Below the pieces are notes generated by a model. That model did no database searches. It was not told the origin of the DNA and worked only from the letters and a program-made list of their open reading frames with translations. This document shows positions 48,637 to 58,292 of a DNA stretch of 64,000 nucleotides, one piece after another. The stretch lies in contig JADJCA010000002.1 in assembly GCA_016703425.1 (NCBI GenBank), positions 310,001 to 374,000 on the forward strand. The letters run 5' to 3'. How positions within the stretch are numbered: the first letter of the stretch is position 1; each line of letters begins with the position of its first letter. This stretch comes from Myxococcales bacterium (lineage in GTDB: Bacteria > Myxococcota_A > Polyangia > Polyangiales > Polyangiaceae). The position numbers and the translations under genes were made by a program.

Positions 48637-50771
48637 GCGTCGCCTCCTTGCGCCATGAGGTCCGCGTAGGTGCCGGGCACCTTGGCGAGCGAGAGCGCCG
48701 TCCCCTCCTGGACAATCTTGCCCTTGTCGAGCACGAGGATGCGCTCTGCGAGGCGCAACGCCGAAGGGCGATGGGCCACCAAGAGCATCGTGCACTCGAG
48801 CACGTCGAGGTACGAGTGAACGCGCGACTCGAGCTCGCGGTCGAGGGCGCTGGAGGCCTCGTCGAGGAGGAGGACGTCGGGCTCCTTCACGAGAGCGCGG
48901 GCCAAGAGCAGACGTTGCCGCTGGCCACCGGAGAGCTGCCGCGCCCCTCCGCGGAGCATCGTTTGGTACCCGCTCGGCAGAGCGCGCACAACGTCGTCGA
49001 TGCACGCGGCATCGGCGGCGCGGCGCACCTGATCGACGTCGGCCTGGGCGGCGCCGAGGGCCACGTTCTCGAGGACCGGCTCGTCGAAGAAGGTGCCGCC
49101 AGCGAGCACGGTGCCGATGCGGCGCCGCAGCGCCGCGGGCTCGTAGTCGGCCACGGGCCGACCGTCGACGAGCACGCGACCCTCGGTAGGCAAGAGGACG
49201 CCGAGCACGAGCTTCAGGATGGTGCTCTTGCCGCTACCAGACCGACCGACGATGGCCAGGCGCTCCCGGGGGCGCACCTCGAAGGAGACCTTGTCCAAGA
49301 TGACAGGGCTCTTGGGACCGTAACGAAACGACACGTTCTCGAATTGGATGGAGCCGATGAGCTGTTCTGGCGCGAACGTGCCGTGTCGCTGCGGCGCCGT
49401 ATCGAGGACGTCGTCGACGCGGTCGAGCTTCGACGGCAGGCGCCCGAGCTCGAGGATCATGTTGACGAAGCCCTGGCTCGGGCGACGAAGCAGCGCCTCG
49501 ACGGCCACGAAGCTCGAGAGCACGCCCACGGTCATTTCGTCGGCCATGACCGCCTTGCCGCCGAACCACAGGACCAGCGCGAGCCCGAGGCCGTCGAGCA
49601 CCGAAATGATCTGCTGCGGCGCTTCCGACGCCTGGCGGCCGCGAATCGATGCGTTCAACTCCTCCGACTGCGCGCCGGCCCACCTTGCGAAGAGAAGTGG
49701 CGCGGCACCGAAGGCCTTGTGACTCTCAGGATCCGAGAAGGCCGACACGAGGGCGCTTTGCGTGCGACCGCCCGCGATTTGTGCCGCCGTCGCGTGGAGG
49801 CGCAGCGCCGGCTGAAACGACAACATCACGATGATGCGCGCCGCCACGAGCGCGAGGACCATCAGCCCGAGCTTGGGGGCGTACGCGATGAGGAGCGCGC
49901 CGTACGCGAAGATGAGCACGAAGTCGAAGCCACCGAGCATGATGGCCGTCGCCGACTCACGCACACGAAGGAGCACCTGCATGCGGCTCGAGAGCTCGCC
50001 GACGCTGCGTTGCGAGAAGAAGCTCGACGGGAGCGTGACGAGGTGGCGTAAGAAGTCGACGGCCAGCTCGAGGTCGGCGCGGGCCCCGAGGCCCGCCAGG
50101 ATGCGCTCTCGGGAGAGCGAGAGCAGCGCTCGCAAGAGGAGCGTGAGGGCAAACACGACGGCCATGGGCATCAGCCATCGGTCTTGCTTGGGGCGAATGA
50201 TGAAATCGATGATGACCTGCGTGAGCGCCGGTTGGACGAGGCCCACGACCTCGAGCACGAGGGCCGAGATGAGCATCATCCGCGCTGGCTTGAGCGCGGC
50301 GCGGATGGCGGCGCCGTATTTGCCGAGGCTGCGCCCCGACTTCTCGCGCTTCTTGAACTCGGGGCCCGGCTTCGGGCACATGACGACGCCGGTGAAGGCG
50401 CGCGAGAGCTCTTCGGTTGTGACGCGGCGCCTTCCCACGGCCGGATCGACGAGATCGGCGCCCTTCGAGTCGAACCGCTCGAGCACGAGGAAGTGATTGA
50501 GCTCCCAGTGCAAGATGGCCGGCTTGCCGACCTCCGCGAGCGCCGGGACGTCGCCCTTGAAGGCCTTCGTCTCGAGACCGTAGACCTTGCCGGCCTTGAC
50601 GATGTCGAGGGCGCTCGTGCCGTCGCGGGAGACGCCGCACGCTTCCCGTAGCTCGGCCAAGGGTACGTGGCAGTTGTAGTGTGCGAGCACCATGCCCAAG
50701 CTCGCGGCGCCACACTCGGTGGCCTCCATCTGAGCAATGAACGGGACGCGGCGCTTGAACAAGGTCGTCAC
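48633..50771 (-). CDS. C39-peptidase ABC exporter, NHLP/NHLM RiPP type
   Basis: 712 residues. The N-terminal C39 domain has Cys20 in MEATECGAASLGM, His93 in ELNHFLVLER and Asp109 in DLVDP, so it should cut a leader peptide after a double-Gly site. Then SRAFTGVVMCPKPGPEFKK, six membrane helices and an ABC ATPase with GRSGSGKST, LSGGQRQR, LLLDEASSALD and VAHRPS, all intact. The PGPEF join is typical of the NHLM family. GTG start overlapping the HlyD-like stop (GTGA). Works with the second ABC protein as the export pump. Confidence 0.93.
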   Translation of the reverse strand: MTTLFKRRVPFIAQMEATECGAASLGMVLAHYNCHVPLAELREACGVSRDGTSALDIVKAGKVYGLETKAFKGDVPALAEVGKPAILHWELNHFLVLERFDSKGADLVDPAVGRRRVTTEELSRAFTGVVMCPKPGPEFKKREKSGRSLGKYGAAIRAALKPARMMLISALVLEVVGLVQPALTQVIIDFIIRPKQDRWLMPMAVVFALTLLLRALLSLSRERILAGLGARADLELAVDFLRHLVTLPSSFFSQRSVGELSSRMQVLLRVRESATAIMLGGFDFVLIFAYGALLIAYAPKLGLMVLALVAARIIVMLSFQPALRLHATAAQIAGGRTQSALVSAFSDPESHKAFGAAPLLFARWAGAQSEELNASIRGRQASEAPQQIISVLDGLGLALVLWFGGKAVMADEMTVGVLSSFVAVEALLRRPSQGFVNMILELGRLPSKLDRVDDVLDTAPQRHGTFAPEQLIGSIQFENVSFRYGPKSPVILDKVSFEVRPRERLAIVGRSGSGKSTILKLVLGVLLPTEGRVLVDGRPVADYEPAALRRRIGTVLAGGTFFDEPVLENVALGAAQADVDQVRRAADAACIDDVVRALPSGYQTMLRGGARQLSGGQRQRLLLARALVKEPDVLLLDEASSALDRELESRVHSYLDVLECTMLLVAHRPSALRLAERILVLDKGKIVQEGTALSLAKVPGTYADLMAQGGDA

Positions 50772-52315
50772 GCGAAGAAGCGGCGGAGCGGCTCGAAGAG
50801 GACCGTGATGATGCGGCGCTTCCGGAGCGCAAAGCGGGCGGTGACGAGGCTGCCGGGGCGCAGCAGTTGCTCGAGACGCGAGAGGCTCTCGCTGGCTTCG
50901 AGCGTCAACTCGACACGGAACACGGGCTCGCCGAGCTTCGCGTCACCGAGCGCTTCGCCGATCTCCGTAGGCGACGCGAGGTCCGACGCGATGCGCGTCA
51001 CCTTGCCGCGCAACGTGCCGAACTCGCCAGAGGGAAGCTGATCGACCTCGATGCGGCCCTCCGCGCCCTCGAGGAGGAATGCGCGATCGCGCTCGGGCAC
51101 GAAGACGACCACCTGCCTTGGAGCGTCGGTGGGCACCAATTTGCTCACGGCCGTCCCGACGGACACCGCGTCGCCGACCTTCACGAGGAGCGCTTCGAGG
51201 CGGCCGCCGCGGGGCGCGCGGACCTCCGTTTGCGTGACCTGCACGGCGAGCGCCTCGCGACGATCCTTCGCCTGCTTCACGTCGGCCGCGAGGCGCAGGT
51301 CCTCGGCGTCGAGGTCAGCCGCGAGGCTCGCGATCTGGAGCTTCGTGGCCGTGTACTCCTCTTGAAGGCGCAACGTCTCGCGTTCAGCCGATGAGACCTC
51401 GTCGGCGACGTCGCCGCCCTGCATCTGCGACGTGAGCCCTTCGGCGACCAACTTGCCGACGCGCGCTTGCTTCTCGCGCAGCCGCGCGACGGTGCGCTGC
51501 TGGTTCCCTGCTCGAGCCCCCAGGAGGCCGGCGCGTTGCTCCAGGAGCTTGATGCGCTCCTTGTGGACCTTCGAGCGGCGGTCCTTCGCCTCTTGAAGCT
51601 TCTGCTCCGCTAGCTCGATCTGCTTCTCCGATTCGACGAGCTGCTGCCGCGTCTGCGCCGAGTCGATGCGAGCAAGGAGACTGCCCTGGGTGACGATGTC
51701 ACCGGACTTCGCCGCGACCTCGAGGACGACGCCGCTGGCCTGCGCCGGCACGCTCTGCACGCCGCCGGCGACGCGCAAGATGCCTCGGGCAAAGCCCGTC
51801 TGCTCGACGTCGAAGAGGAAGGCCATGATGACAGCCGTGATGACGAGGCTCGTAGACATCCAGAAGACGGCGCGGCTCCACGGCGGCGCGACGCGCAGCA
51901 CCTCCGCGTCACGGACAGCGGCGAGGTTCGCCTCAAGCGACTCGCGTCGGAAGAGCGCGTGCCCCTTCACGAGCGCCGCCGCCGCGCCCGCCTGCGCGGG
52001 CACCATCGCTTGCGCGCCTTGTGGCCCGGGCGGCGCCTGAGACGGGCGGCCAGCGCCGGGAGGCTGAGCCATGAGGGGGGCCCTCGCCCCCGCGGCGGGA
52101 GGCACGGAAACGGTCGTCTTGCCGAAATCGGCAACGGGTGCCGGCCGCGCCGGGGGCGCCTTGGGCTCAAGGGCCGCGACGATGGTTCGCTCGGATGCGG
52201 CGGGAACGGGAACGGCGCGCTGGGCGGCGGGCGGCGCGGCTGCCTGAGCGACGACCGTGCGGTCCTCGTCGCCGTCGGCGCCCTGTGGATCTGAGGAGTC
52301 GTCTCCGTGGCTCAT
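50768..52315 (-). CDS. HlyD-like adaptor protein of the export operon
   Basis: 515 residues. A long flexible N-terminal tail rich in Pro and Ala (1-140) precedes a membrane helix (about 148-170), then a biotinyl-lipoyl-like domain (VVLEVAAKSGDIVTQGSLLA), a coiled-coil hairpin (about 210-365: EKQIELAEQKLQEAKDRR) and a second lipoyl half (APRGGRLEALLVKVGDAVSV), then a beta-barrel part. This matches the NHLM HlyD-type periplasmic adaptor. First gene of the operon; divergent from the ArsB/NhaD-like gene with 157 bases between starts. Confidence 0.9.
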   Translation of the reverse strand: MSHGDDSSDPQGADGDEDRTVVAQAAAPPAAQRAVPVPAASERTIVAALEPKAPPARPAPVADFGKTTVSVPPAAGARAPLMAQPPGAGRPSQAPPGPQGAQAMVPAQAGAAAALVKGHALFRRESLEANLAAVRDAEVLRVAPPWSRAVFWMSTSLVITAVIMAFLFDVEQTGFARGILRVAGGVQSVPAQASGVVLEVAAKSGDIVTQGSLLARIDSAQTRQQLVESEKQIELAEQKLQEAKDRRSKVHKERIKLLEQRAGLLGARAGNQQRTVARLREKQARVGKLVAEGLTSQMQGGDVADEVSSAERETLRLQEEYTATKLQIASLAADLDAEDLRLAADVKQAKDRREALAVQVTQTEVRAPRGGRLEALLVKVGDAVSVGTAVSKLVPTDAPRQVVVFVPERDRAFLLEGAEGRIEVDQLPSGEFGTLRGKVTRIASDLASPTEIGEALGDAKLGEPVFRVELTLEASESLSRLEQLLRPGSLVTARFALRKRRIITVLFEPLRRFFA

Positions 52316-52472
52316 TCGCTGCTCTGGCCTCGAAGCAGCAATCATACCGACGTCCAGGCTTCTCACGAAGTTCCTTCCCGTCCTTCGAGACCCCCCTGGA
52401 CCTCCACGACGACGGCTCCACGGGAGCGGGCCAAATGTCGGCAACGGGACGGGGCGCGACTATCGTGGCGCC

Positions 52473-53765
52473 GTGCGCCTCTTGCCGCCGCTGCTCGTGC
52501 TAGGCGCGACCGTGTCCTTGATCCTCGCGCGGCCGCGAGTGGGTCGGCTCGGTCGCCTGCACCCTACCCTCGCGGCCTTGGCGGGAGCCGCGAGTCTCGG
52601 CGCCATGGGCATCCTGTCGGCCGCCGACGTGGCGTCGACCGTGGCGGGCGTCGCGAGGCCGCTCCTGACGGTAGCGGCCATCATGGCAACGACCGGAGCC
52701 GCCCACGCCATGGGCATCTTCGATCGGTTGGCGCGGATCATCGAGCTTCGCACGCGCGGCCCCGTCGAGCGGGCCTTCGCGATGGTGTTTCTTATCGCCG
52801 CCGCGATGGCGACGGTGTTCAACAACGACGCGGCGATCCTCATCCTGACGCCCATCGTCGTACCGCTCATCGCGAGGCTGTACCCAAAGCGGCCATACCT
52901 GGTGGAACCGTTCGCCCTCGCCATCTTCGTCGCCGCCGGCGTCGCGCCGCTGTCGACCTCAAACCCGATGAACCTGGTCGTCGCGGAGCGGGCCGGCATC
53001 TCGTTCCACGGCTACGCCTTGCGCATGATTCCGGTCGCGCTCGTGTCGTCGTACGTCTCGTATCGAATGTTGCGTTGGGCTTACCGACGCGAGCTCGACG
53101 ACAAGGTCCCCGCCGGTGGACCGGAGCAAGGCTCCTTGGCTCCGATGGAGGAGGAGCCACTCGTGGCGCTGCTCATCGTCCTGGCGGTGCTCGTGGCCTA
53201 TCCCGTCGTGTCGCTTCTTGGGGGGCCCGTGTGGGTCGTCGCCCTCACGGGCGCCGTGCTCACCGGCTTCGTCGGACTCCGCCACGGCAGCGTGAGCGCG
53301 CGAGCCTGGTTTGGCGGCGTGGCTTGGGAGGTCCTGCTCTTCATGGTCGCGCTCCTCTGCGTGGCGACGGGCCTCAAGAACGCGGGCCTCCTGGACGCGA
53401 TCGCTGCACTCTACAAACTCGGCGGCGAACACATCTTTGGGCAAGTCGCCGTGGTGGGCGCTCTCTCCGCCGTGGGCTCCGCGCTCTTGAACAATCATCC
53501 CATGGCCGCCCTCAACGCCCTCGCCGTGGAGCGACTCGCCGGCGACCCGACCTATCGCGTCCTCGCCGCGCTCGTGGGCGGCGACCTAGGACCGCGGCTC
53601 TTGCCCATGGGCTCGCTCGCTGGGCTCCTGTGGCTTGATCTTCTTCGGCGCATGGGCGCCGCGATCCCGACGCGAAGGTTCTTGCGCATGGGTTTGGTCA
53701 CCACGCCGGCAGCCCTCGCGGTGGGGCTCCTTGTGCTTTGGGCCGAGTCGCTTCTGTTCCCATGA
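52473..53765 (+). CDS. ArsB/NhaD/SLC13-type ion transporter
   Basis: 430-residue inner-membrane protein with about 11 helices. Ion transporter superfamily marks: MATVFNNDAAILILTPIV and, in the second half, GSALLNNHPMAALNAL, the two related Asn-rich hairpins that form the ion site. Closest by eye to arsenite pump ArsB or to NhaD-like anion or Na+/H+ carriers; no ars genes are nearby, so the substrate is open. GTG start chosen because it gives a short basic N-terminus before the first helix. Confidence 0.87.
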   Translation: MRLLPPLLVLGATVSLILARPRVGRLGRLHPTLAALAGAASLGAMGILSAADVASTVAGVARPLLTVAAIMATTGAAHAMGIFDRLARIIELRTRGPVERAFAMVFLIAAAMATVFNNDAAILILTPIVVPLIARLYPKRPYLVEPFALAIFVAAGVAPLSTSNPMNLVVAERAGISFHGYALRMIPVALVSSYVSYRMLRWAYRRELDDKVPAGGPEQGSLAPMEEEPLVALLIVLAVLVAYPVVSLLGGPVWVVALTGAVLTGFVGLRHGSVSARAWFGGVAWEVLLFMVALLCVATGLKNAGLLDAIAALYKLGGEHIFGQVAVVGALSAVGSALLNNHPMAALNALAVERLAGDPTYRVLAALVGGDLGPRLLPMGSLAGLLWLDLLRRMGAAIPTRRFLRMGLVTTPAALAVGLLVLWAESLLFP

Positions 53766-53789
53766 GGTTGGCACGTCGGTTAGCCTCCG

Positions 53790-54623
53790 ATGCGCATGCG
53801 TCGCAATCTGCTCCTTGGTCTCGCGCTCGTTGCCCACCTCGCGGCCTGCCCGCAGACAGAGGTGACGCCTCTCGTCGACGACGACTTCGATGGCGGTCTG
53901 CCTGACGGAGCCACGAAGCCCGACGCGAGCCAGCCCGCCGAAGCCGGGGGTGCCGTGGACGCGGGACGCGACGCTGCAGCCACGCCCGACGCGACCGTGG
54001 ATGCCGCCGTGGACTTGGACGCAGGCGTCGACGCGCCCGCGGATGGCTCCGTGGACCTGGACGCGGCCGTCGACGCGGGCGCGGACGGCTCCGTGGACCT
54101 GGATGCGGCCGTCGACGCGGGCGCGAGCGACGCAGCGCTCATCGATGACAGCGCAGCATCGGCGGACGCAGCGCCTGGGACCCTGACGACCTCGGCAACC
54201 GCAGCCACGCAGCTCGACCTCATCGGCCCCGGTGACATCGCGCTCACTCCGAATGGGCAGAACGACGGGACCATCTCGGCCCACGCGGTCGGCCCTATCA
54301 CCGGGTTCATTCTCGTCACGACGAACGCTGCGGGCACGCCGGCCGGCGGCCAGCAGTGGGACACGATCACGGGGAGCGAGACGCTGCCGAACATTGGGAG
54401 CGGCTTCAACGGCGCGGGCTCAGCGACGTGGATCCTGGGCGTCTTCGAAGGGACGACGATGCTCAATGACGTCAACGGCAACGTCTCGCTGACCGCCGGA
54501 GCGCACTCGCTGACGCTGGTCGCGGCGCCGAGCGGGTACTTCACCGCGGGGCAGTACTTTCGACTGTACGCGCGAGGGCCCGGAGGCGCGTGGACCGGCG
54601 GGCCCGTGTTCCTGTGGCCGTGA
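53790..54623 (+). CDS. lipoprotein with Asp/Ala repeat linker
   Basis: 277 residues. Signal ends in VAHLAACP. Residues 30-130 are Asp/Ala/Gly-rich; at 54039-54122 a 42-base unit is present twice, encoding ADGSVDLDAAVDAG. The C-terminal 145 residues form a predicted beta domain (DLIGPGDIALTPNGQNDGT, PITGFILVTTNAAG) with no cysteine. Function unknown. Confidence 0.8.
   Translation: MRMRRNLLLGLALVAHLAACPQTEVTPLVDDDFDGGLPDGATKPDASQPAEAGGAVDAGRDAAATPDATVDAAVDLDAGVDAPADGSVDLDAAVDAGADGSVDLDAAVDAGASDAALIDDSAASADAAPGTLTTSATAATQLDLIGPGDIALTPNGQNDGTISAHAVGPITGFILVTTNAAGTPAGGQQWDTITGSETLPNIGSGFNGAGSATWILGVFEGTTMLNDVNGNVSLTAGAHSLTLVAAPSGYFTAGQYFRLYARGPGGAWTGGPVFLWP
54039..54122 (+). repeat. two 42-bp coding repeats (Asp/Ala linker)
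   Basis: Tandem units at 54039-54080 and 54081-54122, differing only at a few bases (for example GATGGC against GACGGC), in frame and encoding ADGSVDLDAAVDAG twice. A shorter, more diverged version precedes them. Confidence 0.8.
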
Positions 54624-54628
54624 CTCCC

Positions 54629-55792
54629 TCAGCCGCCGTCGGACGCTGCCGCGACGACCGCGCCGGCGTCGGGCCCCGAGTCCGCGCCTGCGTCGCGCGG
54701 CTCGATGACCGGAACGGCAAGCAGATGGAGCCCTCGGCGCTCGTCGTCGTCGACGCCACCGTCGGCGAGCTTGGGCGCCGGATCACCCAGCATCAAGAGC
54801 ACGTAGTTCGACGCCTGCGCGTAGTAGTTCTGAGGCAGATCGCGAGGCGAGGAGAGCTTCTGAACGCGAGCGAGCGATTGCTCCACCGAGAGGAGCGTTC
54901 CCGCGTCAGCGCCGCCGCCGTAGGCCACGCGAAACCCGGTCGTCGCATACTCCGCCGTTGCGTCGGGCGCATAGGCGAGCCGCTCCGGCGCCGCCGGCTG
55001 TCCGAACAGCGGCGGGTCGGTGGCCACCACCTTCATGGCTCCGCCAAGCTTGCCGAAGGACACGGTGAGCGTCTTGCCTTGCCGGGCCGTTTCGAGGGCC
55101 TGCGACAAGTGCACAACCTGCACAGGAAGCTCGTCGCTCGCGCGCGCGGTCCCCTGAAGCACCGTGTCTGAAATCGTTAACGTCGACTCGCCGCTGTAGG
55201 CAGCACCACACTCCGCCGCCGTGTACGTGCGCACCGCCGTCGACTTCGGGCACCCGTGGACCACGAGGAGATGAACGCCCTGGGACAACGGCGCATCGAG
55301 ACTGCCGAGCAAGATCGCGTCGTCGCTGCGCGTTGGGCTCTTCAAGAGTTTGCCGCAAGTCCACTCCTCGCTGCCCGTCCCTCCGAAGGCCGCGTAGAGA
55401 GGGCGAATGAGCGCCTCTTCGAAGAGAAAGACGCGACCGGGAGCGGTTTCACGTGGTGGCAGGCGCACCGCGCTGCCGACTTCGACGCCCACGACGTTGG
55501 CCTCGGGCATGACGGTCGCGTCGGGCTGCGGGAGCGCGTCGGGTTCGTTTTCGAAGCAGAGTCGAAAAGACGGAAATGTTGCCGCGTGTACAAGAATCAC
55601 GCCGCGCTCCGTCGGCCCCAGCGCGGTCGCGGTACCCTCGAGCGGCGCGTTCGTCTCTGGGCGTGCCCCCCCGTCGCCGCCGGCCACGCGAGGGGGTGAG
55701 CCGGCGTCGCCAGCGGTGCCCTTCGCCAGGTCGGAGCACGCGCACATGAGCGCCATGACGATGCCGACGGTCACGCGGGGGAACGTGTGCAT
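54629..55792 (-). CDS. lipoprotein with DUF4397-like domain
   Basis: 387 residues. Lipobox MALMCAC; linker to about residue 55. The body begins VILVHAATFPSFRLCFE, typical of DUF4397-type beta-sandwich domains that start with a VxxVHAxP strand, and continues with LGSLDAPLSQGVHLLVVHGC and two more Cys (TAAECGAAY). The tail is Asp/Gly-rich. Found often as myxobacterial lipoproteins; role unknown. Convergent with the previous gene, five bases between stops. Confidence 0.8.
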   Translation of the reverse strand: MHTFPRVTVGIVMALMCACSDLAKGTAGDAGSPPRVAGGDGGARPETNAPLEGTATALGPTERGVILVHAATFPSFRLCFENEPDALPQPDATVMPEANVVGVEVGSAVRLPPRETAPGRVFLFEEALIRPLYAAFGGTGSEEWTCGKLLKSPTRSDDAILLGSLDAPLSQGVHLLVVHGCPKSTAVRTYTAAECGAAYSGESTLTISDTVLQGTARASDELPVQVVHLSQALETARQGKTLTVSFGKLGGAMKVVATDPPLFGQPAAPERLAYAPDATAEYATTGFRVAYGGGADAGTLLSVEQSLARVQKLSSPRDLPQNYYAQASNYVLLMLGDPAPKLADGGVDDDERRGLHLLAVPVIEPRDAGADSGPDAGAVVAAASDGG

Positions 55793-55966
55793 GACGGCCA
55801 GGGTAGCATCGGGCGCGCCACCGTTCGTCGAGGCAAAGGCGCGAGATCCCGAGGCGCTGGCCGGGCAAGTGTGCCAGGCCCTGATCGTGGTGTCGCGATG
55901 CGAGCCGCCAACTCGCGAGAATCCAAAGAGCTTGCCCAGGCTTTCCTAGTCCCGCATCCTTCTTGC

Positions 55967-57298
55967 GTGCCTGAGGCCCACGCCGACATGATGGTCAACC
56001 CCAATGTGCGCCTCGCCGCGCCGCTTGGAGAGGGCGGCATGGGCAGCGTGTGGGTCGCCGACCACCTGGCGCTCAGAACTCGCGTCGTCGTCAAGTTCAT
56101 CTCCGCCTCGCTCAAGGACGATCCCGAGGCGCGACAGCGCTTCTCTCGGGAAGCAGCGGCCGCGGCGCAGGTCAAGAGCCCTCATGTCGTGCAGACCTTC
56201 GATCACGGGATCACCGACGAGGGCATCCCGTACATCGTCATGGAGCTGCTCGAAGGGCGAGACCTCGGCGCGCTCATCAAGGAACGCGGACGGCTGGAGC
56301 CGACCTTTGTGGCCGAGCTCCTGACGCAGCTCGCGCGAGGCCTCGACCGGGCTCATGAGCGCGGCATCGTGCACCGCGACATCAAGCCAGAGAACGTCTT
56401 CATCTGCGATCAAGGACGGGGCGAGATCTTCGTCAAGTTGCTCGATTTTGGCATCGCCAAGGGTGTGGATGTCCAACGACTCGACGGGAGCACCAAGACC
56501 GGCTCGGTCATGGGTTCGCCCTTCTACATGAGCCCCGAACAGATCATGAGCACGCGCGACGTGGACCACCGGAGCGATCTCTGGTCCGTCGGCGTGCTCG
56601 TCTACGAGGCGCTTACGGCCTCGAAGCCCTTCGACGCGGAGACGATGGGGAGTCTCGCCGTCAAGATCCACACGGAGCCGCTGCCAATGCCCCGCGCGCT
56701 CGTTCCTGAACTGCCGGCGAAGGTCGACGCGTGGTTCACCCGTGCCTGCGCACGGAAGCCCGAGCATCGGTTCGCCTCGACGCAAGAGATGGCCTCGGCG
56801 TTCTCGTCGGCCATCGCCTCCGGCTCACTCGCGAGCAGCGGGGCGACGGCGCTCGACCAAACATTGCCGGCGCTTCCCGCGGGAGCGATCTCCGTCGCGC
56901 CGTCGCCTACGCGCAGGCCGACACGAACGAACCGCATCGCGCTGGCCGGCCTCGTCCTGGCCGTGGGACTTGGCGTCGGGTTTGTTGGACTTCGTCTCGC
57001 GTCTAGAAGCTCCACGCCGGCAGGAGTGCAGCCGCGGCCCGAAGGGTTGGCGGAAGCTCCGACCGACCCCGTGAAGGTCGTCGTCACCGCCAAAGAGAGC
57101 GCGAGTTCACCGGCGACCCTCGCACCGAACTCTAGCGACCCTTCGGTGAAGCCCACCGCGGCACCAAGCCCGCCGCCGCTCCCCGCGGCATCACCGTCGC
57201 CGCCGAGGCGGGTGACCAAGACGGAAGGCAAGCCGACGGGGCCCATCGCTCCGCCGGCGTCCCCTGCGCCAAAGGCCTCAGGTCATGACATTTTCTAA
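55967..57298 (+). CDS. Ser/Thr protein kinase with membrane helix and Pro-rich tail
   Basis: 443 residues from a GTG; ATGs at 55898, 55988 and 55991 are also possible, and no ribosome-binding site decides. The kinase domain (about 15-275) has GEGGMG, VVVKF, HRDIKPEN and LDFGIAK, MSPEQIMS and HRSDLWSVGV, all intact. A membrane helix (about 323-343) and an outer Pro/Ser-rich tail follow. The next gene starts inside its last 14 bases, so both are expressed together. Confidence 0.9.
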   Translation: MPEAHADMMVNPNVRLAAPLGEGGMGSVWVADHLALRTRVVVKFISASLKDDPEARQRFSREAAAAAQVKSPHVVQTFDHGITDEGIPYIVMELLEGRDLGALIKERGRLEPTFVAELLTQLARGLDRAHERGIVHRDIKPENVFICDQGRGEIFVKLLDFGIAKGVDVQRLDGSTKTGSVMGSPFYMSPEQIMSTRDVDHRSDLWSVGVLVYEALTASKPFDAETMGSLAVKIHTEPLPMPRALVPELPAKVDAWFTRACARKPEHRFASTQEMASAFSSAIASGSLASSGATALDQTLPALPAGAISVAPSPTRRPTRTNRIALAGLVLAVGLGVGFVGLRLASRSSTPAGVQPRPEGLAEAPTDPVKVVVTAKESASSPATLAPNSSDPSVKPTAAPSPPPLPAASPSPPRRVTKTEGKPTGPIAPPASPAPKASGHDIF

Positions 57299-58292
57299 AC
57301 GCGCTCGGCTCACGCTGGGCATCGCGGTCCTCTTGGCGCCCTCGCGTGCAGCGGCAGAAGCCTCCGCGTCCGACATCGAGTCGGCGAGGCAGCTCTACAA
57401 CCAAGCGATGGACCTCCGTGCCCGAGGGGACCAGAGGGGCGCCCTCGAGAAGTTCAAAGCGGCCCACGCCTTGGGCAACACGCCCATCACGGGCCTGGAA
57501 CTGTGCAAAGCGCACGCATCCGTCGCCGAGCCGCTTGAAGCGCGACAAGCGTGCCTTTCTGTGGGGCGCATTCAACCGACCTCGAACGAAACGCAGCGCT
57601 CCCGTGACGCACGAGCGGAGGCCGCCCGCCTCGCGGAGCAGCAGCGGGCACGTCTCGCGACGATTCGTATCGTGCTCTCCGGTGTCCCCGCCGGCGCCGC
57701 CGCCTCGGTGTTCGTCGACGGAGCCCCCGTGCCTCCGGCGGCCTTGGCTGAGCCTAGAGTCCTCAATCCCGGACGACACGACCTCTCGGCGCGCGTAGGC
57801 ACGGGCCCCGAATCGAAGACGGCCTTCGACGCGGCCGAGGGCGAAACCAAGGAGATCACGCTCATCGTCGAGCCGCCGCCAGCGGCGCCGGTGCCCGCCA
57901 CCGCGCCGCTCCCAGTGCCAGCGGGCAGCATGCCACCGGAGGAGCCAAGCCGACGGACCTCGCCCCTACTGGTGGCGGGGCTCGTGGTCGCTGGGATCGG
58001 CGTGGGCATCGGCAGCGCAACGGGCCTCCTAGCCATGAAGGCGAAGAGCGATCTCGACCTCCGCTGCCCGAGCGGTGCGTGCGGCAAGAGTGAACACGGC
58101 GCTCTCGATGACGGGCGAGCGCTTGCCGACGTCAGCACCGCCAGCTTCGTCGTCGGTGGTCTTGGGCTAGGGCTCGCCGCCTATGGGCTTCTCTTTCCGC
58201 CGCGCGGGGCCGCTCGCCGAAGCGCCGCGTACGGCTTCTCGGCAAGCCCGGCCATCGGCCCAACTTCCGCGGGGGTTCATGGAACGTTCTGA
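57285..58292 (+). CDS. exported TPR/PEGA-like protein
   Basis: 335 residues. Signal peptide (LTLGIAVLLAPSRAAAEA), TPR-like helices (ARQLYNQAMDLRARGDQRGA, LEKFKAAHALG), a short coiled coil, a PEGA-like sheet (IRIVLSGVPAGAAASVFVDG), then two membrane helices near the C-terminus (LLVAGLVVAGIGVGIGSATG and SFVVGGLGLGLAAYGLLF). The same architecture as 28221-29162. It overlaps the kinase before it and the DUF1566 gene after it. Confidence 0.85.
   Translation: MTFSKRARLTLGIAVLLAPSRAAAEASASDIESARQLYNQAMDLRARGDQRGALEKFKAAHALGNTPITGLELCKAHASVAEPLEARQACLSVGRIQPTSNETQRSRDARAEAARLAEQQRARLATIRIVLSGVPAGAAASVFVDGAPVPPAALAEPRVLNPGRHDLSARVGTGPESKTAFDAAEGETKEITLIVEPPPAAPVPATAPLPVPAGSMPPEEPSRRTSPLLVAGLVVAGIGVGIGSATGLLAMKAKSDLDLRCPSGACGKSEHGALDDGRALADVSTASFVVGGLGLGLAAYGLLFPPRGAARRSAAYGFSASPAIGPTSAGVHGTF

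Noticed and set aside
46609..49005. 798-residue extension of the second ABC transporter
   Set aside because: Residues upstream of 48636 lie inside the previous gene in another frame; the ATGA overlap gives the start.
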